IMG/VR virus record: IMGVR_UViG_3300036800_000031
Span: 1 to 64,000 of that record
DNA: 64,000 nt
Source: a virus
Reading direction: 5' to 3' (one strand)
The notes beneath the pieces were generated by a model that saw only the letters and a list, made by a program, of their open reading frames with translations, made no database searches and was not told where the DNA came from. Shown here piece by piece: positions 15,071 through 24,124 of the stretch. Within the stretch, counting starts at the first letter, position 1, and every line of letters starts with the position of its first letter. A program made the translations under genes and the position numbers.

Positions 15071-15368
15071 CTTCCGTGGTCCCTGTCGGGGTGAAGCCGA
15101 TCTTCAACCGGTACTGACGGTCCACCGACAACGCTGCCCCGTTCAGGAGCACTTCCACTACCGTCCCGCTCGCCATTATTGGAGAGAGAGTCTCGGGGAT
15201 CACCTGGTTGGTCTTCACGTCCACCAGTACCGCCGTCGGGTTGATAGCCGCCGCCGCCCCGAGGGATGTCAGGGCCGCGCTGAGGTCGAAGCTCAGCGTC
15301 TCCACTGTGTCCGTCGTGAAGTCGATAGCCGGGGGATCGAACAGGAGCAAGCTAGGGGCGATGTTCAT
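15033..15368 (-). CDS. Structural-region hypothetical protein
   Basis: 111 residues, beta-rich (TVETLSFDLSAALTSL, VLVDVKTNQVIPETL, QYRLKIGFTPTGTTEVIVL). Looks like a small immunoglobulin-like or fibre-associated domain. Last gene of the late minus operon, ATG 15368 in ATGA overlap with the fibre gene. Confidence 0.7.
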   Translation of the reverse strand: MNIAPSLLLFDPPAIDFTTDTVETLSFDLSAALTSLGAAAAINPTAVLVDVKTNQVIPETLSPIMASGTVVEVLLNGAALSVDRQYRLKIGFTPTGTTEVIVLWVMVSCLF

Positions 15369-17347
15369 GGGGTGACCTCCGTGGTCAATGGTTGAGCGGT
15401 GAGAGTGGCCGAGACTGGCTGGCTAGAGAAGAAAGTCACGAGCGGCTGGCTGGAGAGCGTGCTGGAGAGGGCGTGGCTGGTGAACCCGATAGCCCCGTTG
15501 ATGAAGGGTTGCCCGGTGGCCCCCGCTATCACCGAGACGAAACCGGAAGCGGACTCCCGAGCGAAGACGTCCCCGCTGATGCTGACTTGGGCAGTGAGAC
15601 CGCCCGCGATGGCCGGGGTTCCGTCGCCCGCCGCCGTAACCGTGACGAACCCGGCCCCCGTCCCGGTCCAGCCCGCCTGGCCCGACAGCGAAGCGAAGAC
15701 CGTCAGGTTCGCCGTAGCGCCCCCGGAGAAGTCCGGTGCCCCGGTAGCCCCGGCAAACACGCTCAGGGCCGCAGAAGCGATTGCAGAGGCCGGTGGGGGG
15801 TTCCCAAGGACGCTTACGGAAGCCGACGCCGAACCGGTAAGGCCCGGCGACCCGGTAACCGGCGAAGCCACCACCGTGACAAAGCCGACCTGGCCTTGGG
15901 GCGGGACGTTACCAATCGCCAGAACCTCCACCGAAGCGGAAGGGGCGATGGCGACGGTCGGAGTCCCCGAGGAGGAGGCGACGACTGCCATTGCTGCGTT
16001 GGCCGAGCCGGGGATGGCCGGAGTCCCTGAAGCTGAAGCCACCACCCCTACCGCCGCCGTGCCCGTTCCGGGGTAGTTGAGGGTTCCGGCTCCGGAAGCG
16101 ACAACGGAGACCAGGGCCGGTGGAGTCCCGGAGATAGCCGGGGTTCCCGTCGCAGAGGCTATGACGCTGACCGTTCCAGAAGCGGTGCCGGAGAGGGCCG
16201 GGTTGGGTATCGCCGAAGCCACAACGCTGACCGCGGCCGTACCGGCTCCGGGGTAGTTCAGCGTTCCCCCGCCCGCCGCCACAATGCTGACCGCGGCCGA
16301 CGCCGTACCCGTCAGGGCCGGGGAACCGGCAGCCGCCGCCACCACTGAGACTGAAGCGGACGCCGCCGCTGAAGCCGGGATAGCTCCAGCATTGACCGTG
16401 ACCGCCGCCGAAGGGGCGACCGCTATCGCCGGGGTGCCGGAGGCTGCTGCCACCACGCCAACCGAAGCTGAAGGGGCCGCGCTGATCGCCGGAGTTCCGG
16501 CAGCCGAACCGACGACAGAAACCACCGCCGAAGCTCCTCCTGATGCCGGGGGCGGATTGGCAAGGAGGGAGATGGACGCCGAAGCCGTGCCGCTCAGGGC
16601 CGGGTTGGGAGTGGCTGCCGCCAGCAGCGACACCGCCGCTGGTGGAGTCCCGGCGATGGCCGGAGTACCCGAAGCCGCCGCAACGACGCTGACCGCCGCA
16701 GAGCCGCTTCCGGTGACGGACGCCGTGTAAGTGAGGACGACGACGCCCGGCGCTCCTGCGGGGGATGTCGCATTGTTCCACGACCCGCCGCCCCCGCCGC
16801 CGTAGTTGGCTCCGGGGTTACCTACCCCGGCTCCGGACAGCCCCGCCCCGCCCGCTCCCGCCTGCCCGCCGCCCGCCGCTCCCGCCGTACCGGGGAACCC
16901 GGCCGTCGAGTTGCCGCCTGCTCCCGTCGTACCCGCCCCACCACCACCACCACCGCTACCTCCAGCGGAGGCACTACCGCTTCCACCCGCTCGGACGGTA
17001 TCGCCGATGCCCCCAGTGGACGATCCTGCCCCCTGGGTCGATCCAGAGCCGTTGGTGGCTGACGTTCCTCCCTTGGCCAGCGCCCCGTGCGTCGAGGTCG
17101 TAGGGGCCGAGCCGGTGTCGCTCATCCATGAGTCACCCGCCGCCCCTCCCACGGTGAGGGTGTAGGTGTTCCCAGGAACGACGGTGAGGGAGGTCTTCTT
17201 CGCGTACTGCCCACCGGCCCCGCCAGCGCACAGCCCGAGGCTGTAGCCGCCGCCGTTACCCCCGCCGCCGTAAGCCTCGATCTGGACAGAGGTGACGCCC
17301 GCCGGGCACGTCCAGGTTGTCGAGGAGGTATGAGTCTCGGTGGTCAC
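15365..17347 (-). CDS. Glycine-rich tail fibre with tandem repeats
   Basis: 660 residues. Residues 1-210: an N-terminal strand pair (WTCPAGVTSVQIEAYGGGG) followed by a glycine-rich domain typical of phage adhesins that form polyglycine helices. Residues 215-600: some 18 imperfect repeats of about 20 residues with the core SVSVVAAASGTPAI. The end (SSTLSSQPLVTFFSSQP) is different. Likely a trimeric host-binding fibre. The repeat block should vary in length by recombination. Paralogous N-terminal region at 18456-19670 and 28635-32045. Confidence 0.8.
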   Translation of the reverse strand: MTTETHTSSTTWTCPAGVTSVQIEAYGGGGNGGGYSLGLCAGGAGGQYAKKTSLTVVPGNTYTLTVGGAAGDSWMSDTGSAPTTSTHGALAKGGTSATNGSGSTQGAGSSTGGIGDTVRAGGSGSASAGGSGGGGGGAGTTGAGGNSTAGFPGTAGAAGGGQAGAGGAGLSGAGVGNPGANYGGGGGGSWNNATSPAGAPGVVVLTYTASVTGSGSAAVSVVAAASGTPAIAGTPPAAVSLLAAATPNPALSGTASASISLLANPPPASGGASAVVSVVGSAAGTPAISAAPSASVGVVAAASGTPAIAVAPSAAVTVNAGAIPASAAASASVSVVAAAAGSPALTGTASAAVSIVAAGGGTLNYPGAGTAAVSVVASAIPNPALSGTASGTVSVIASATGTPAISGTPPALVSVVASGAGTLNYPGTGTAAVGVVASASGTPAIPGSANAAMAVVASSSGTPTVAIAPSASVEVLAIGNVPPQGQVGFVTVVASPVTGSPGLTGSASASVSVLGNPPPASAIASAALSVFAGATGAPDFSGGATANLTVFASLSGQAGWTGTGAGFVTVTAAGDGTPAIAGGLTAQVSISGDVFARESASGFVSVIAGATGQPFINGAIGFTSHALSSTLSSQPLVTFFSSQPVSATLTAQPLTTEVTP

Positions 17348-17390
17348 GCTGGCACCTGTTGTTCGGGCACGTCAGGTGCCCCCTTACCGA

Positions 17391-17702
17391 TCAGGCGATG
17401 CCGTGTGAAGTTTCGTCGCCGGTCACGGTCAGGGCCGGACCGTCGTAGTCCTCGCCGTGGACGAGCTTGCCCAACCGACCCGATGCCTCGTGGGTCTTGG
17501 CGATGTGGAAGGCGACGGCCGGGCCGTGCTCGGCCTTGTCCACTTGGATGTGCTCGGGGGTGACGTCGTAGACGGTCCCGTCGGCGAGGATGACCGAACC
17601 GGTCACCGGGCCGGTCTGGATGACATGAATCTGTCCGTCCGGGCCGGGTGTCCACACGTTCTCGACGGTGCCGTCCGGGTGGTTGACCTTTGTGAGTCCC
17701 AT
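17391..17702 (-). CDS. Hypothetical tail-region protein
   Basis: 103 residues. MGLTKVNHPDGTVENVWTPG, then beta strands (GSVILADGTVYDVTP) and a His/Glu-rich middle. ATG 17702 follows AAAGGACG. Seen by me in other phage tail regions without function. Stops 43 bases before the fibre gene. Confidence 0.7.
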   Translation of the reverse strand: MGLTKVNHPDGTVENVWTPGPDGQIHVIQTGPVTGSVILADGTVYDVTPEHIQVDKAEHGPAVAFHIAKTHEASGRLGKLVHGEDYDGPALTVTGDETSHGIA

Positions 17703-17712
17703 CTTCGTCCTT

Positions 17713-18081
17713 TCAGGAAGCCGCGATAGTAAGAGCGCCGATGGCGACGGTGAACGTCCCCGCCGTGGCGAACGTCTGACTGGCCGACAGCGCCCCGCCG
17801 ACTGCGTAGCCGGTGGTGCCGCTGACGGTGGCCGTGTTCCACAGCGAGAAGTGGGTGATGGTGGTGCTGGTCGGGATGTTGCTGACCAGCGAGCCGGTGT
17901 TCGCCATCGAACCGGAGGAAGGTGAACCCCAAGCGACGGCCACTCGGGCGTAGGAGCCTCCCGAGACTTCATTGCTGCCGACGGTGGTCGGGTCGGCGGT
18001 GTTGTAGCCGATGTCGAGGGCTACTCCGTCCAGCCCCCCGTGGAGGCAGGCGTTCTCGCCGATAGCTGATGCTCGTGCCAT
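17713..18081 (-). CDS. Minor tail/decoration protein, paralogue of 22224-22589
   Basis: 122 residues. Pattern DIGYNTADPTTVGSNEVSGGSYARVAVAWG then beta strands ending FTVAIGALTIAAS matches 22224-22589 (TADP, NEV, GGSYAR, FAIGAV). These small beta proteins are common beside phage tail fibres, perhaps as a fibre tip or attachment unit. ATG 18081 after GGAGCAGGG. Confidence 0.75.
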   Translation of the reverse strand: MARASAIGENACLHGGLDGVALDIGYNTADPTTVGSNEVSGGSYARVAVAWGSPSSGSMANTGSLVSNIPTSTTITHFSLWNTATVSGTTGYAVGGALSASQTFATAGTFTVAIGALTIAAS

Positions 18082-18120
18082 GCCCTGCTCCTTCTAGTCA
18101 GCCGCGTTCTCCGCCCATAT

Positions 18121-18143
18121 GACCACACCGGAGGGCGGTGGTC
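18121..18143 (-). terminator. Weak hairpin between tail genes
   Basis: GACCAC at 18121-18126 pairs with GTGGTC at 18138-18143 in the gap between the genes ending at 18160 and starting at 18081. No T tract follows, so it is at most a pause or processing site. Confidence 0.2.
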
Positions 18144-18159
18144 CGGGGATGGAAGGGGT

Positions 18160-18459
18160 TTACAGGGGGGCGAGAAGGATTTGGAAGGGCTTGGCGTCGA
18201 TGGCCTGGCAGTTCTCAGTCCCGGCCCACAGGTAGTACCAAACACCCGGAGCGAAGGAAGTTGTGTCGATGTCGGCGTGGTAGTTCCCGGTGGCATCACG
18301 GATGATCATGGCCCCGACTCCATAGGTGTAGACCGTCTCGTTCATCGGTCCGGTCCCGATCTTCAACGTCACCACGGTCGGATCAGTGGGCGTCCGAGTC
18401 ACATTGTCGATGAACGCCGCCGTGACGGTGATCAGGGAGTCTTGGAGGTACTGGTTCAT
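18160..18459 (-). CDS. Small structural protein
   Basis: 99 residues, beta-rich: VTLKIGTGPMNETVYTYG, NYHADIDTTSFAPGVWYYLWAGT. Resembles small immunoglobulin-like phage proteins that sit next to fibres. ATG 18459 overlaps the stop of the glycine-rich fibre gene. Confidence 0.7.
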   Translation of the reverse strand: MNQYLQDSLITVTAAFIDNVTRTPTDPTVVTLKIGTGPMNETVYTYGVGAMIIRDATGNYHADIDTTSFAPGVWYYLWAGTENCQAIDAKPFQILLAPL

Positions 18460-19670
18460 GATTCTCCTATCGTGGCAAAGAATATGGCCGAGTCGGTGGT
18501 ATCCACCGAGAACCGAGGAGCGTCCAAAAGGGACACGGAGTTTTTGAGCCGGTCCGTGATCGTGACCTTGCCGGGGATCGGGCTGACCAACGGCTGGAGG
18601 TGACCGGCGAGCGTGGTGGTAGAGACCAACACTCCCGCCGCCGCCACAACGAGGTGAATCGCTCCATGAAAGACGGGAGAAGTGGTGACCTTCCCTGTCC
18701 CGTTCTGGACGATGATCCCCGCCCCTCGGAATACGGGTGAGGAGGCCAAAGGGTTCGGCGGATCGTACTTTGTGGTAATGCCAGAGCCGTACTGGGTGAA
18801 GCCGTAGCCGTGGCTGCTGTATTCCTTCGGCTTGTAGACCACCGTCCCATGAGGGACTCGTACAATCGTCCCTGCGCCCCGCAACACCGTTGAAGCCCGG
18901 AAGGTAGCCGAAGCGACCGCCGTGAGCGTTCCAGCGGCCCGGAAGACTCCCGCTGCAACCGTTGAGCCGGAAGCCGGGAGGGTGGCCGTAGCTCCCCCCC
19001 GGAAGACGGGAGAGGTAGTGACCTTGCCGGTGTCATTGACCGCATAGGTGAGGACGACCAGGCCCGGTGCCCCGGCGAGACCGGTGGCGTTGGCCCCGGC
19101 CCCGCCGCCGCCGTAGTTGGCTCCTGCTGCCGCCGTTCCACCGTTCCCACCGTCCGTAGCGTGCCCGGTACCGCCCGTCGCCCCCGACCCGGCTCCACCG
19201 GCTCCACCGTCACCGGCTCCACCGCCGCCACCGCCGTTGACCGACCCTCCCGAAGAAGCCCCGGCCCCGCCGTTGAAAAGGACATCGCCAGTTCCGGCGG
19301 TTCCCCCCGGCCCCCCGGTCGTGCTGCCAGACGGCTTCCCGCCGCCCTGACCGCCCTTGGCGATGCACACCGCCGCTGCTTCGGCCGCGCTCGCCCCCGG
19401 AGCGAACCAGCTATCGCCGCCGTCGGTTCCGGGGTGGCCCGCGGTCGCCCCTCCGGTCCCACCCGCTCCGACCGTGATGGTGTAGCTGTTGCCGGGAGTC
19501 GTGGCGTAGCTGGTCTTCTGAGCGAACTCCCCACCACCACCGCCCGCACCGAAGCTGAGCGAGACCGTTCCCCCGCCGCCGCCCGCCCCGGTCGCCTGGA
19601 TCTCCACGGAAAGAACCCCGACCGGGCATACCCAGTTCGTGTTGGTCGTTGTGATCCGCTCGACGGTCAT
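18456..19670 (-). CDS. Second glycine-rich tail fibre
   Basis: 404 residues. N-terminal NWVCPVGVLSVEIQATGAGG mirrors the start of the 15365-17347 fibre, followed by about 170 glycine-rich residues. The C-terminal half has short beta repeats (GKVTTSPVFRG, recurring PVFRGAG) rather than the SVVAAASG repeat. A likely adhesin or fibre segment; together with its two relatives it gives the virion several glycine-rich surfaces. Confidence 0.75.
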   Translation of the reverse strand: MTVERITTTNTNWVCPVGVLSVEIQATGAGGGGGTVSLSFGAGGGGGEFAQKTSYATTPGNSYTITVGAGGTGGATAGHPGTDGGDSWFAPGASAAEAAAVCIAKGGQGGGKPSGSTTGGPGGTAGTGDVLFNGGAGASSGGSVNGGGGGGAGDGGAGGAGSGATGGTGHATDGGNGGTAAAGANYGGGGAGANATGLAGAPGLVVLTYAVNDTGKVTTSPVFRGGATATLPASGSTVAAGVFRAAGTLTAVASATFRASTVLRGAGTIVRVPHGTVVYKPKEYSSHGYGFTQYGSGITTKYDPPNPLASSPVFRGAGIIVQNGTGKVTTSPVFHGAIHLVVAAAGVLVSTTTLAGHLQPLVSPIPGKVTITDRLKNSVSLLDAPRFSVDTTDSAIFFATIGES

Positions 19671-21592
19671 TACGAAACCTGTTCTTGCAGCGCCCTACAC
19701 ATCCCGTGGGCGTAGAACGCCGAGCCGGTTTCGAGCGGGTGGACAAAGTCCCCGCTGGAGTGGTTGAGCATCATGGTCGGGTTCCATGCCCCGGTGTAGG
19801 GACCGGCCCCGACCGTGGCTCCGCCCATTCCGACAACATCGAAAAGGACCACGGCCCCTGGCGGGAACCGCCCCTGGATTGACTTCGCCAAGGCGCTGTA
19901 GGTGTCGGCGACTGCGTTGATCCCCGTATCCCCGGAAGCCGCTTCATCCAGGTGCTCGATGGTGTTGAGCAACACGATAGGCGGGGTGGCGGAGACGATG
20001 AGGTACCCGTCGAGGCAGAGGATTTGCCCGGCGCTCCCGGTGTGAGTGATGACGATGGTGTGCGTCCCGGAACCCATGTTGTAGATGGGAACGCACATCT
20101 GGACGGAGGGAGCTTGGGCGAAGTTGGTGCTGGTCGATTTGAGCATCTGGTCGCTGGTGGTTCCAGTGGCGAAGGCAACGCCGTCCACCGTCACAGAGAA
20201 GGGTGCTCCGGTTGTGCCGAGGGCGGAGTTGTCAATCGCCAAGAGCACGAGGTCGATGCTCGGGTGTGTCGTGGTGATCGTGAAGGTGTCTCCGGGCGTC
20301 GTCGTGGAGGTGATCGAACCTCCTGAATAGATGCTGGCGGAGGAGGTGGTCGGGTGGGCCGGAGGAGTTACCGAAGCGTCGGTCTGTTCGACTACTGAAC
20401 TGGCCCGGAACAGCCTGATCATGGCATCAGTGGCGTTCACGGCTCCCGCCCGGCACTTGGCCGAGTTCCCTCCCAGGTATTCCGCCAGGGCGTCGTCGCC
20501 GAGACAGTCGAGAACGACCAGGCCCGACCGGTTCGACTTTCCCATCCAGGTGATAGCCCGCTGGATGGCGAAGTTGGTGTCGAGGCTGGAGGCCCGGCTG
20601 TAGTAGACAGCCGAGCCGTAGACCCCGCCGCAAATGTCAGAAGCGGTGCCACCGCCGTAGCCGTCGAAGTCGAATGGCCCGTTCATAATCGAAGCCAGCC
20701 GATGGATGAACAACGACTCGGAAAAGTGGGTTGAGGTAGACCCGCCCCCGGCCGGAGAGCTTCCCGCCGGAGGACTCACCCACGTCAAGTAGGAGTTCCC
20801 GTACCCGTGGAGGCTGGCCCCTTGGAGGGAGGGCGGAACTTGGTCGGTCGGCCGGTGGAGAGCCGGGCTGATCGACAGCGCACACCCCCCGCCGATGATG
20901 TCCGACCCGGAGGTGGAAGACGTGGTGGACACGTTCGTGGCGCTCACCGCCGGGCCACTACACAAGTAGGCGGCACAGACTGGGCTGAGGTTGGGGAAGG
21001 ACTGGGCGGCGATGTTCTTCAAGAGGGTGAACCCCGTCGGGGCCGAAACCAGGAGGGGGTCAGTAGCCCCGTCGGAGAGAGCCGCCTTGGCCGCTCCAGC
21101 GAAGATCACCAAGTCCTGCGGGCCGGGGATGATAGCGGGCCAGGTGATGAAGTCGCTGATTGCCCCGACGTTGGCATCGACATTGTTGGAGCAGAAGGCC
21201 GGGCCGACCGCCACGTCCGACCCCCCCTGGACGACGGTACCAACCCCCACGATCACGTCGGAGGTCGAGCAGACGATAGTGACCGCCGCCCCGGCGTCGG
21301 CTCCCCTGGTCAGCTTCTTCTTGTAGACCGAATAGCAGGACGGGCTGGACGACTGAAGGTTGCTGGAGAACTTGGTTCCGAGCAAGGTCCACCCGGTCGG
21401 GGTGGTGAGGTTGTTGGTGGCGGTAATCATCGAGGCACAGATGATCCCGATGTCTCCATCTTGGATTGTGCTCGGCAGAGTCAACACGACCGAAGTGGCG
21501 TTGGCCGTGTTGTGGAACGAATCCCGGATAGAAGGAGGGGTCCCTTCCCCCCTACGGGGAGCCGCTCCAGCGATGGATGCAGGAGAGAGCAT
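19670..21592 (-). CDS. Tail protein with SGNH-hydrolase-like domain
   Basis: 640 residues. Residues 15-230 are beta-rich (TSVVLTLPSTIQDGDIGIICASM). From about 255 an SGNH-like domain begins: GYGNSYL with Ser near 266 as block I, and DFVHP near 613 as the Asp-x-x-His of block V. A beta insertion separates them. Such domains remove acyl groups from surface glycans or lipids, so it may help the tail through the cell envelope. Block I has GNS rather than GDS, so activity should be tested. ATG 21592 in TAATG overlap. Confidence 0.65.
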   Translation of the reverse strand: MLSPASIAGAAPRRGEGTPPSIRDSFHNTANATSVVLTLPSTIQDGDIGIICASMITATNNLTTPTGWTLLGTKFSSNLQSSSPSCYSVYKKKLTRGADAGAAVTIVCSTSDVIVGVGTVVQGGSDVAVGPAFCSNNVDANVGAISDFITWPAIIPGPQDLVIFAGAAKAALSDGATDPLLVSAPTGFTLLKNIAAQSFPNLSPVCAAYLCSGPAVSATNVSTTSSTSGSDIIGGGCALSISPALHRPTDQVPPSLQGASLHGYGNSYLTWVSPPAGSSPAGGGSTSTHFSESLFIHRLASIMNGPFDFDGYGGGTASDICGGVYGSAVYYSRASSLDTNFAIQRAITWMGKSNRSGLVVLDCLGDDALAEYLGGNSAKCRAGAVNATDAMIRLFRASSVVEQTDASVTPPAHPTTSSASIYSGGSITSTTTPGDTFTITTTHPSIDLVLLAIDNSALGTTGAPFSVTVDGVAFATGTTSDQMLKSTSTNFAQAPSVQMCVPIYNMGSGTHTIVITHTGSAGQILCLDGYLIVSATPPIVLLNTIEHLDEAASGDTGINAVADTYSALAKSIQGRFPPGAVVLFDVVGMGGATVGAGPYTGAWNPTMMLNHSSGDFVHPLETGSAFYAHGMCRALQEQVS

Positions 21593-22215
21593 TAGGTCGC
21601 GTCTCCACCTATGACCCATTCATCAAAGGCACGCTGCCGCAAGGTGAGAGTTGACCACTGGGCACGGGTCGTGTTCGAGGAGGCCATTCTTCGGGTTACC
21701 CCGCCCGAACCCGTGACCGATACCTGGCCGGTCCCTTTCTGGCAAACCTGGATGACCTCCCCAATCGGGAACGGCACCGAAGCGTTCGTCGGAATGATGA
21801 GGTTCACGGGAGTCGTGGAGTCCATCTCTATAACCGAACCTCGGTCGGCCAAGGTGAGGGTGTAGCTGGTGGTCTGGACGGTGCCGGGGATGATGTCCGG
21901 GCCAGAGAGGCTCGGAACGTAGTCAGCGATGGTCGGGCCGTGTGCCCACCGGCCGGGGCCGGGGTGCGCTACAGCGGGCCAGTTTCCGGCGTCTTCTGCC
22001 GCTCGGATGACCGTGGCCGTCGTGGCTCCAACCGTGTAGGCCGTCACCCACACAATCTCGAACAGGTTGGAGCCGGAGTCGAGGATGAGCGGGATGACGT
22101 CGGGAGAGACCAGCGTGGCGAAGTCCGGGGCCGAATCGAACGAAAGTGCTGTACCCGAAACGCCGGGGTCTCCCCCGAGTAGACCGGCCTGGTTGTTATA
22201 GCGGAGCCGCGACAC
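21592..22215 (-). CDS. Minor tail structural protein
   Basis: 207 residues. The stretch ATLVSPDVIPLILDSGSNLFEIVWVT with later TVIRAAED is a familiar beta domain of phage baseplate/fibre proteins, followed by a second beta domain (SYTLTLADRGSVIEMDST). No enzyme motif. Probably connects fibres to the tail tip. Confidence 0.75.
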   Translation of the reverse strand: MSRLRYNNQAGLLGGDPGVSGTALSFDSAPDFATLVSPDVIPLILDSGSNLFEIVWVTAYTVGATTATVIRAAEDAGNWPAVAHPGPGRWAHGPTIADYVPSLSGPDIIPGTVQTTSYTLTLADRGSVIEMDSTTPVNLIIPTNASVPFPIGEVIQVCQKGTGQVSVTGSGGVTRRMASSNTTRAQWSTLTLRQRAFDEWVIGGDAT

Positions 22216-22223
22216 TTAGCGGC

Positions 22224-22589
22224 CTACGACTCAGTAGCGGTGACCGCCCCGATAGCGAAGTTCACGGTCGAACCGGCCGGGATGGTGAGGGCCGTGTCCA
22301 AAGCGCCGCCCCATACCGGGTTAGCTCCGGTGGAACCAGTGAACAGGCAGAGGAAGCCAACCGAAACCGCTGGCATCCCCGTAAAGGACTGGGCGGTGGT
22401 GGAAGCCTTGCTCCCGGCCGAAGCCGCCACACCGAAGACGATGGCCTGGCGGGCGTAGGAACCACCCGTGACTTCGTTGGCTCCGGTAATGCCGGGGTCA
22501 GCGGTACAAAGGCCCAAGTAGTACGTGGTGCCCGTGGTGATCTTGGCGTCGATCCCGGCGTTGGCCGCTGCGACTGTTTCTCTTGCCAC
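22224..22589 (-). CDS. Minor tail/decoration protein, paralogue of 17713-18081
   Basis: 121 residues: TYYLGLCTADPGITGANEV, GGSYARQAIVFGVA, ending VNFAIGAVTATES. Same fold as 17713-18081. GTG 22589 behind AAAGGTG. Two copies flanking the fibre genes suggest a role in attaching or capping them. Confidence 0.75.
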   Translation of the reverse strand: MARETVAAANAGIDAKITTGTTYYLGLCTADPGITGANEVTGGSYARQAIVFGVAASAGSKASTTAQSFTGMPAVSVGFLCLFTGSTGANPVWGGALDTALTIPAGSTVNFAIGAVTATES

Positions 22590-22643
22590 AGTTGGGCACC
22601 TTTCGGTAGAGGGGAGGAGGGGGCCGGGATGTCACTCCACCGA

Positions 22644-22660
22644 CCCCCTCCGGGGGGTAG
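22644..22660 (-). terminator. GC-rich hairpin downstream of the Ig-like gene
   Basis: In the 72-base gap between the Ig-like gene (stop 22662) and the next start (22589), a C-run/G-run pair (CCCCCCGGAGGGGG on the minus strand) can form a tight hairpin. No T tract. It may only modulate expression. Confidence 0.25.
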
Positions 22661-22661
22661 A

Positions 22662-23192
22662 TCAGGCAGGGACCGGCTGGGTTGCTCCGGTCCATTCGGC
22701 CCAGTCGGTGCCGGTGGTGGCTTCGCCGCTCCCGGTCCATGTGTAGAGCGGCAGGCCGGTGTCGGTCTGGACGTCCGCCTTGGCCCACAAGGTGGTGTCG
22801 ATGGAGGCCGGGTCGCCGGAGAACGTGAACAGGACCGGGGCCGGAGCCGGGGCCGGGGCTGCCTCGATGGGCGTGGAGGTGATGGACACCGAGACCACCG
22901 GGCCGGGGACCACTTCGCCCACCCAAGCCGCTGACAAAGTGCCGGAGTCGGCGCTGGCGGCGAAGCTCACCGTGGCCTTACCAACCTTGCCGGTCGGGAC
23001 CAGGGTGGCCGACAGCTGATCGTCAGCCGGGTTGAACGTGAAAACGCCGTCCGGGTCGGCAATGGTCAACGACGGACTGATCATCCCGGTGGTAGAGGCT
23101 TCCCCATTTCCATCGACGCCTACGACATCGAGCTTGACCCCGAGAGGGGCGACGGTTTCGGCTGGGGCTTCTTGGGTTGCGGTATCGCTCAT
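22662..23192 (-). CDS. Ig-like structural protein
   Basis: 176 residues. Two beta-sandwich-like regions: residues 15-100 (VKLDVVGVDGNG...VSFAASADSGTLSAAWVG) look like a bacterial Ig domain, then a Pro/Ala hinge and a short beta end. Such proteins decorate phage tails or capsids. Good ribosome site (AAAGGACACACC) before ATG 23192. Confidence 0.7.
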   Translation of the reverse strand: MSDTATQEAPAETVAPLGVKLDVVGVDGNGEASTTGMISPSLTIADPDGVFTFNPADDQLSATLVPTGKVGKATVSFAASADSGTLSAAWVGEVVPGPVVSVSITSTPIEAAPAPAPAPVLFTFSGDPASIDTTLWAKADVQTDTGLPLYTWTGSGEATTGTDWAEWTGATQPVPA

Positions 23193-23204
23193 TGGTGTGT
23201 CCTT

Positions 23205-23360
23205 TCAGACAATCGGGGTGGAGATGATGGTGACGCTGGTGACTGGCCCTGGTGCGGGGTGCTCCAGAGAGTGAACTTCATCGGCGAGATCCTCAACCTC
23301 ATCGAGGAGAATCTCGTCAATCTCGGCAAGCTGTTCGATCTCTTGGCGCTCCCCTTCCAT
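23205..23360 (-). CDS. 51-residue acidic coiled-coil protein
   Basis: Read directly from the sequence: ATG 23360 overlaps the stop of the gene upstream (TGATG) and the frame ends with TGA at 23205. The first 32 residues (MEGERQEIEQLAEIDEILL, then DEVEDLADEV) are a strongly acidic heptad-like helix; the last 15 are Pro/Thr-rich. Fits the run of small lysis-region genes. Unknown function. Confidence 0.7.
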   Translation of the reverse strand: MEGERQEIEQLAEIDEILLDEVEDLADEVHSLEHPAPGPVTSVTIISTPIV

Positions 23361-23785
23361 CAGGTCGGGATAGGTGGGGGTGGTTCGGTATTGACCATCT
23401 GAGGGTTTGCGCCACCGCCACCTCCGCCAGCGCCTCCGGAGACAACGCCCAATGAGCTAACCCCCGCTGCCGCGCCGCCGCTGCCCAAATGGAGATCACC
23501 GGATACCTGGACACTGCCGATGGTCGGGGCTGCCGGTGCGGCCGGAGTGACCGGCGGAACGTACCGAAGCATGGCCGGGATGGTTCCAGAGCTTTCCAGG
23601 GCATTGTGGACGGCGGAGACGAACACGTAGATCGCCCCGACAATCCCAATGACCTTGGCGTCCTGGGTGGCAGAGAGGGGAGAAGCCGCGAGCAGGGCAG
23701 CGAACGCCGCCGGACTAGCAATGGCCGCTTGAAAGAGGGACCGGATGACCCGCTCGATAGAACCCGTGGCTGTGGAGGACTTCAT
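23360..23785 (-). CDS. Membrane protein near lysis region
   Basis: 141 residues with two likely transmembrane helices (AAIASPAAFAALLAASPL and AKVIGIVGAIYVFVSAVHNAL) followed by a Gly/Pro-rich tail. Size and topology fit a holin-type protein, but several candidates exist in this region. Confidence 0.65.
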   Translation of the reverse strand: MKSSTATGSIERVIRSLFQAAIASPAAFAALLAASPLSATQDAKVIGIVGAIYVFVSAVHNALESSGTIPAMLRYVPPVTPAAPAAPTIGSVQVSGDLHLGSGGAAAGVSSLGVVSGGAGGGGGGANPQMVNTEPPPPIPT

Positions 23786-23830
23786 GGGGCCGAGAGTAAT
23801 GGCCGTCCCCGTCTAGGTCAGGGGATGGTC

Positions 23831-24124
23831 CTAGCGCCGGGTGCGATTTCGATACGCCTCAGCGATGTGCTCGGCGGTGGCCCGGCTCGGGATAGCGGGG
23901 TGGTGCTTCTTGCAGACAATGAACGGGGTTCCTTCCACCGGGTGGAGTCCCATCCTCCAACATCCCTTGGTGTGACAGTTGTGTTTTCGGGCCAGTTGGA
24001 TCACCCCGGCCAGGATGGCTATCTCCCCGATGTCCGAGCCGAACCCGCTCCAGAAGTTGTACCAGGGGTTGTTCCCACCGGTTCCGGTGTAGTGGTAGAG
24101 CCAGTTCCCGATCTGCCCGATCAC
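23831..24124 (-). CDS. Conserved actinophage membrane protein
   Basis: 97 residues. WLYHYTGTGGNNPWYNFWSG, one hydrophobic helix (DIGEIAILAGVIQLA) and then KHNCHTKGCWRMGLHPVEG with a His/Cys cluster (HNCH, GCW, CKKHHP) that probably binds zinc. I know this pattern from actinobacterial phages, where it lies near the lysin and has no proven role. GTG 24124 overlaps the preceding stop. Confidence 0.8.
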   Translation of the reverse strand: MIGQIGNWLYHYTGTGGNNPWYNFWSGFGSDIGEIAILAGVIQLARKHNCHTKGCWRMGLHPVEGTPFIVCKKHHPAIPSRATAEHIAEAYRNRTRR

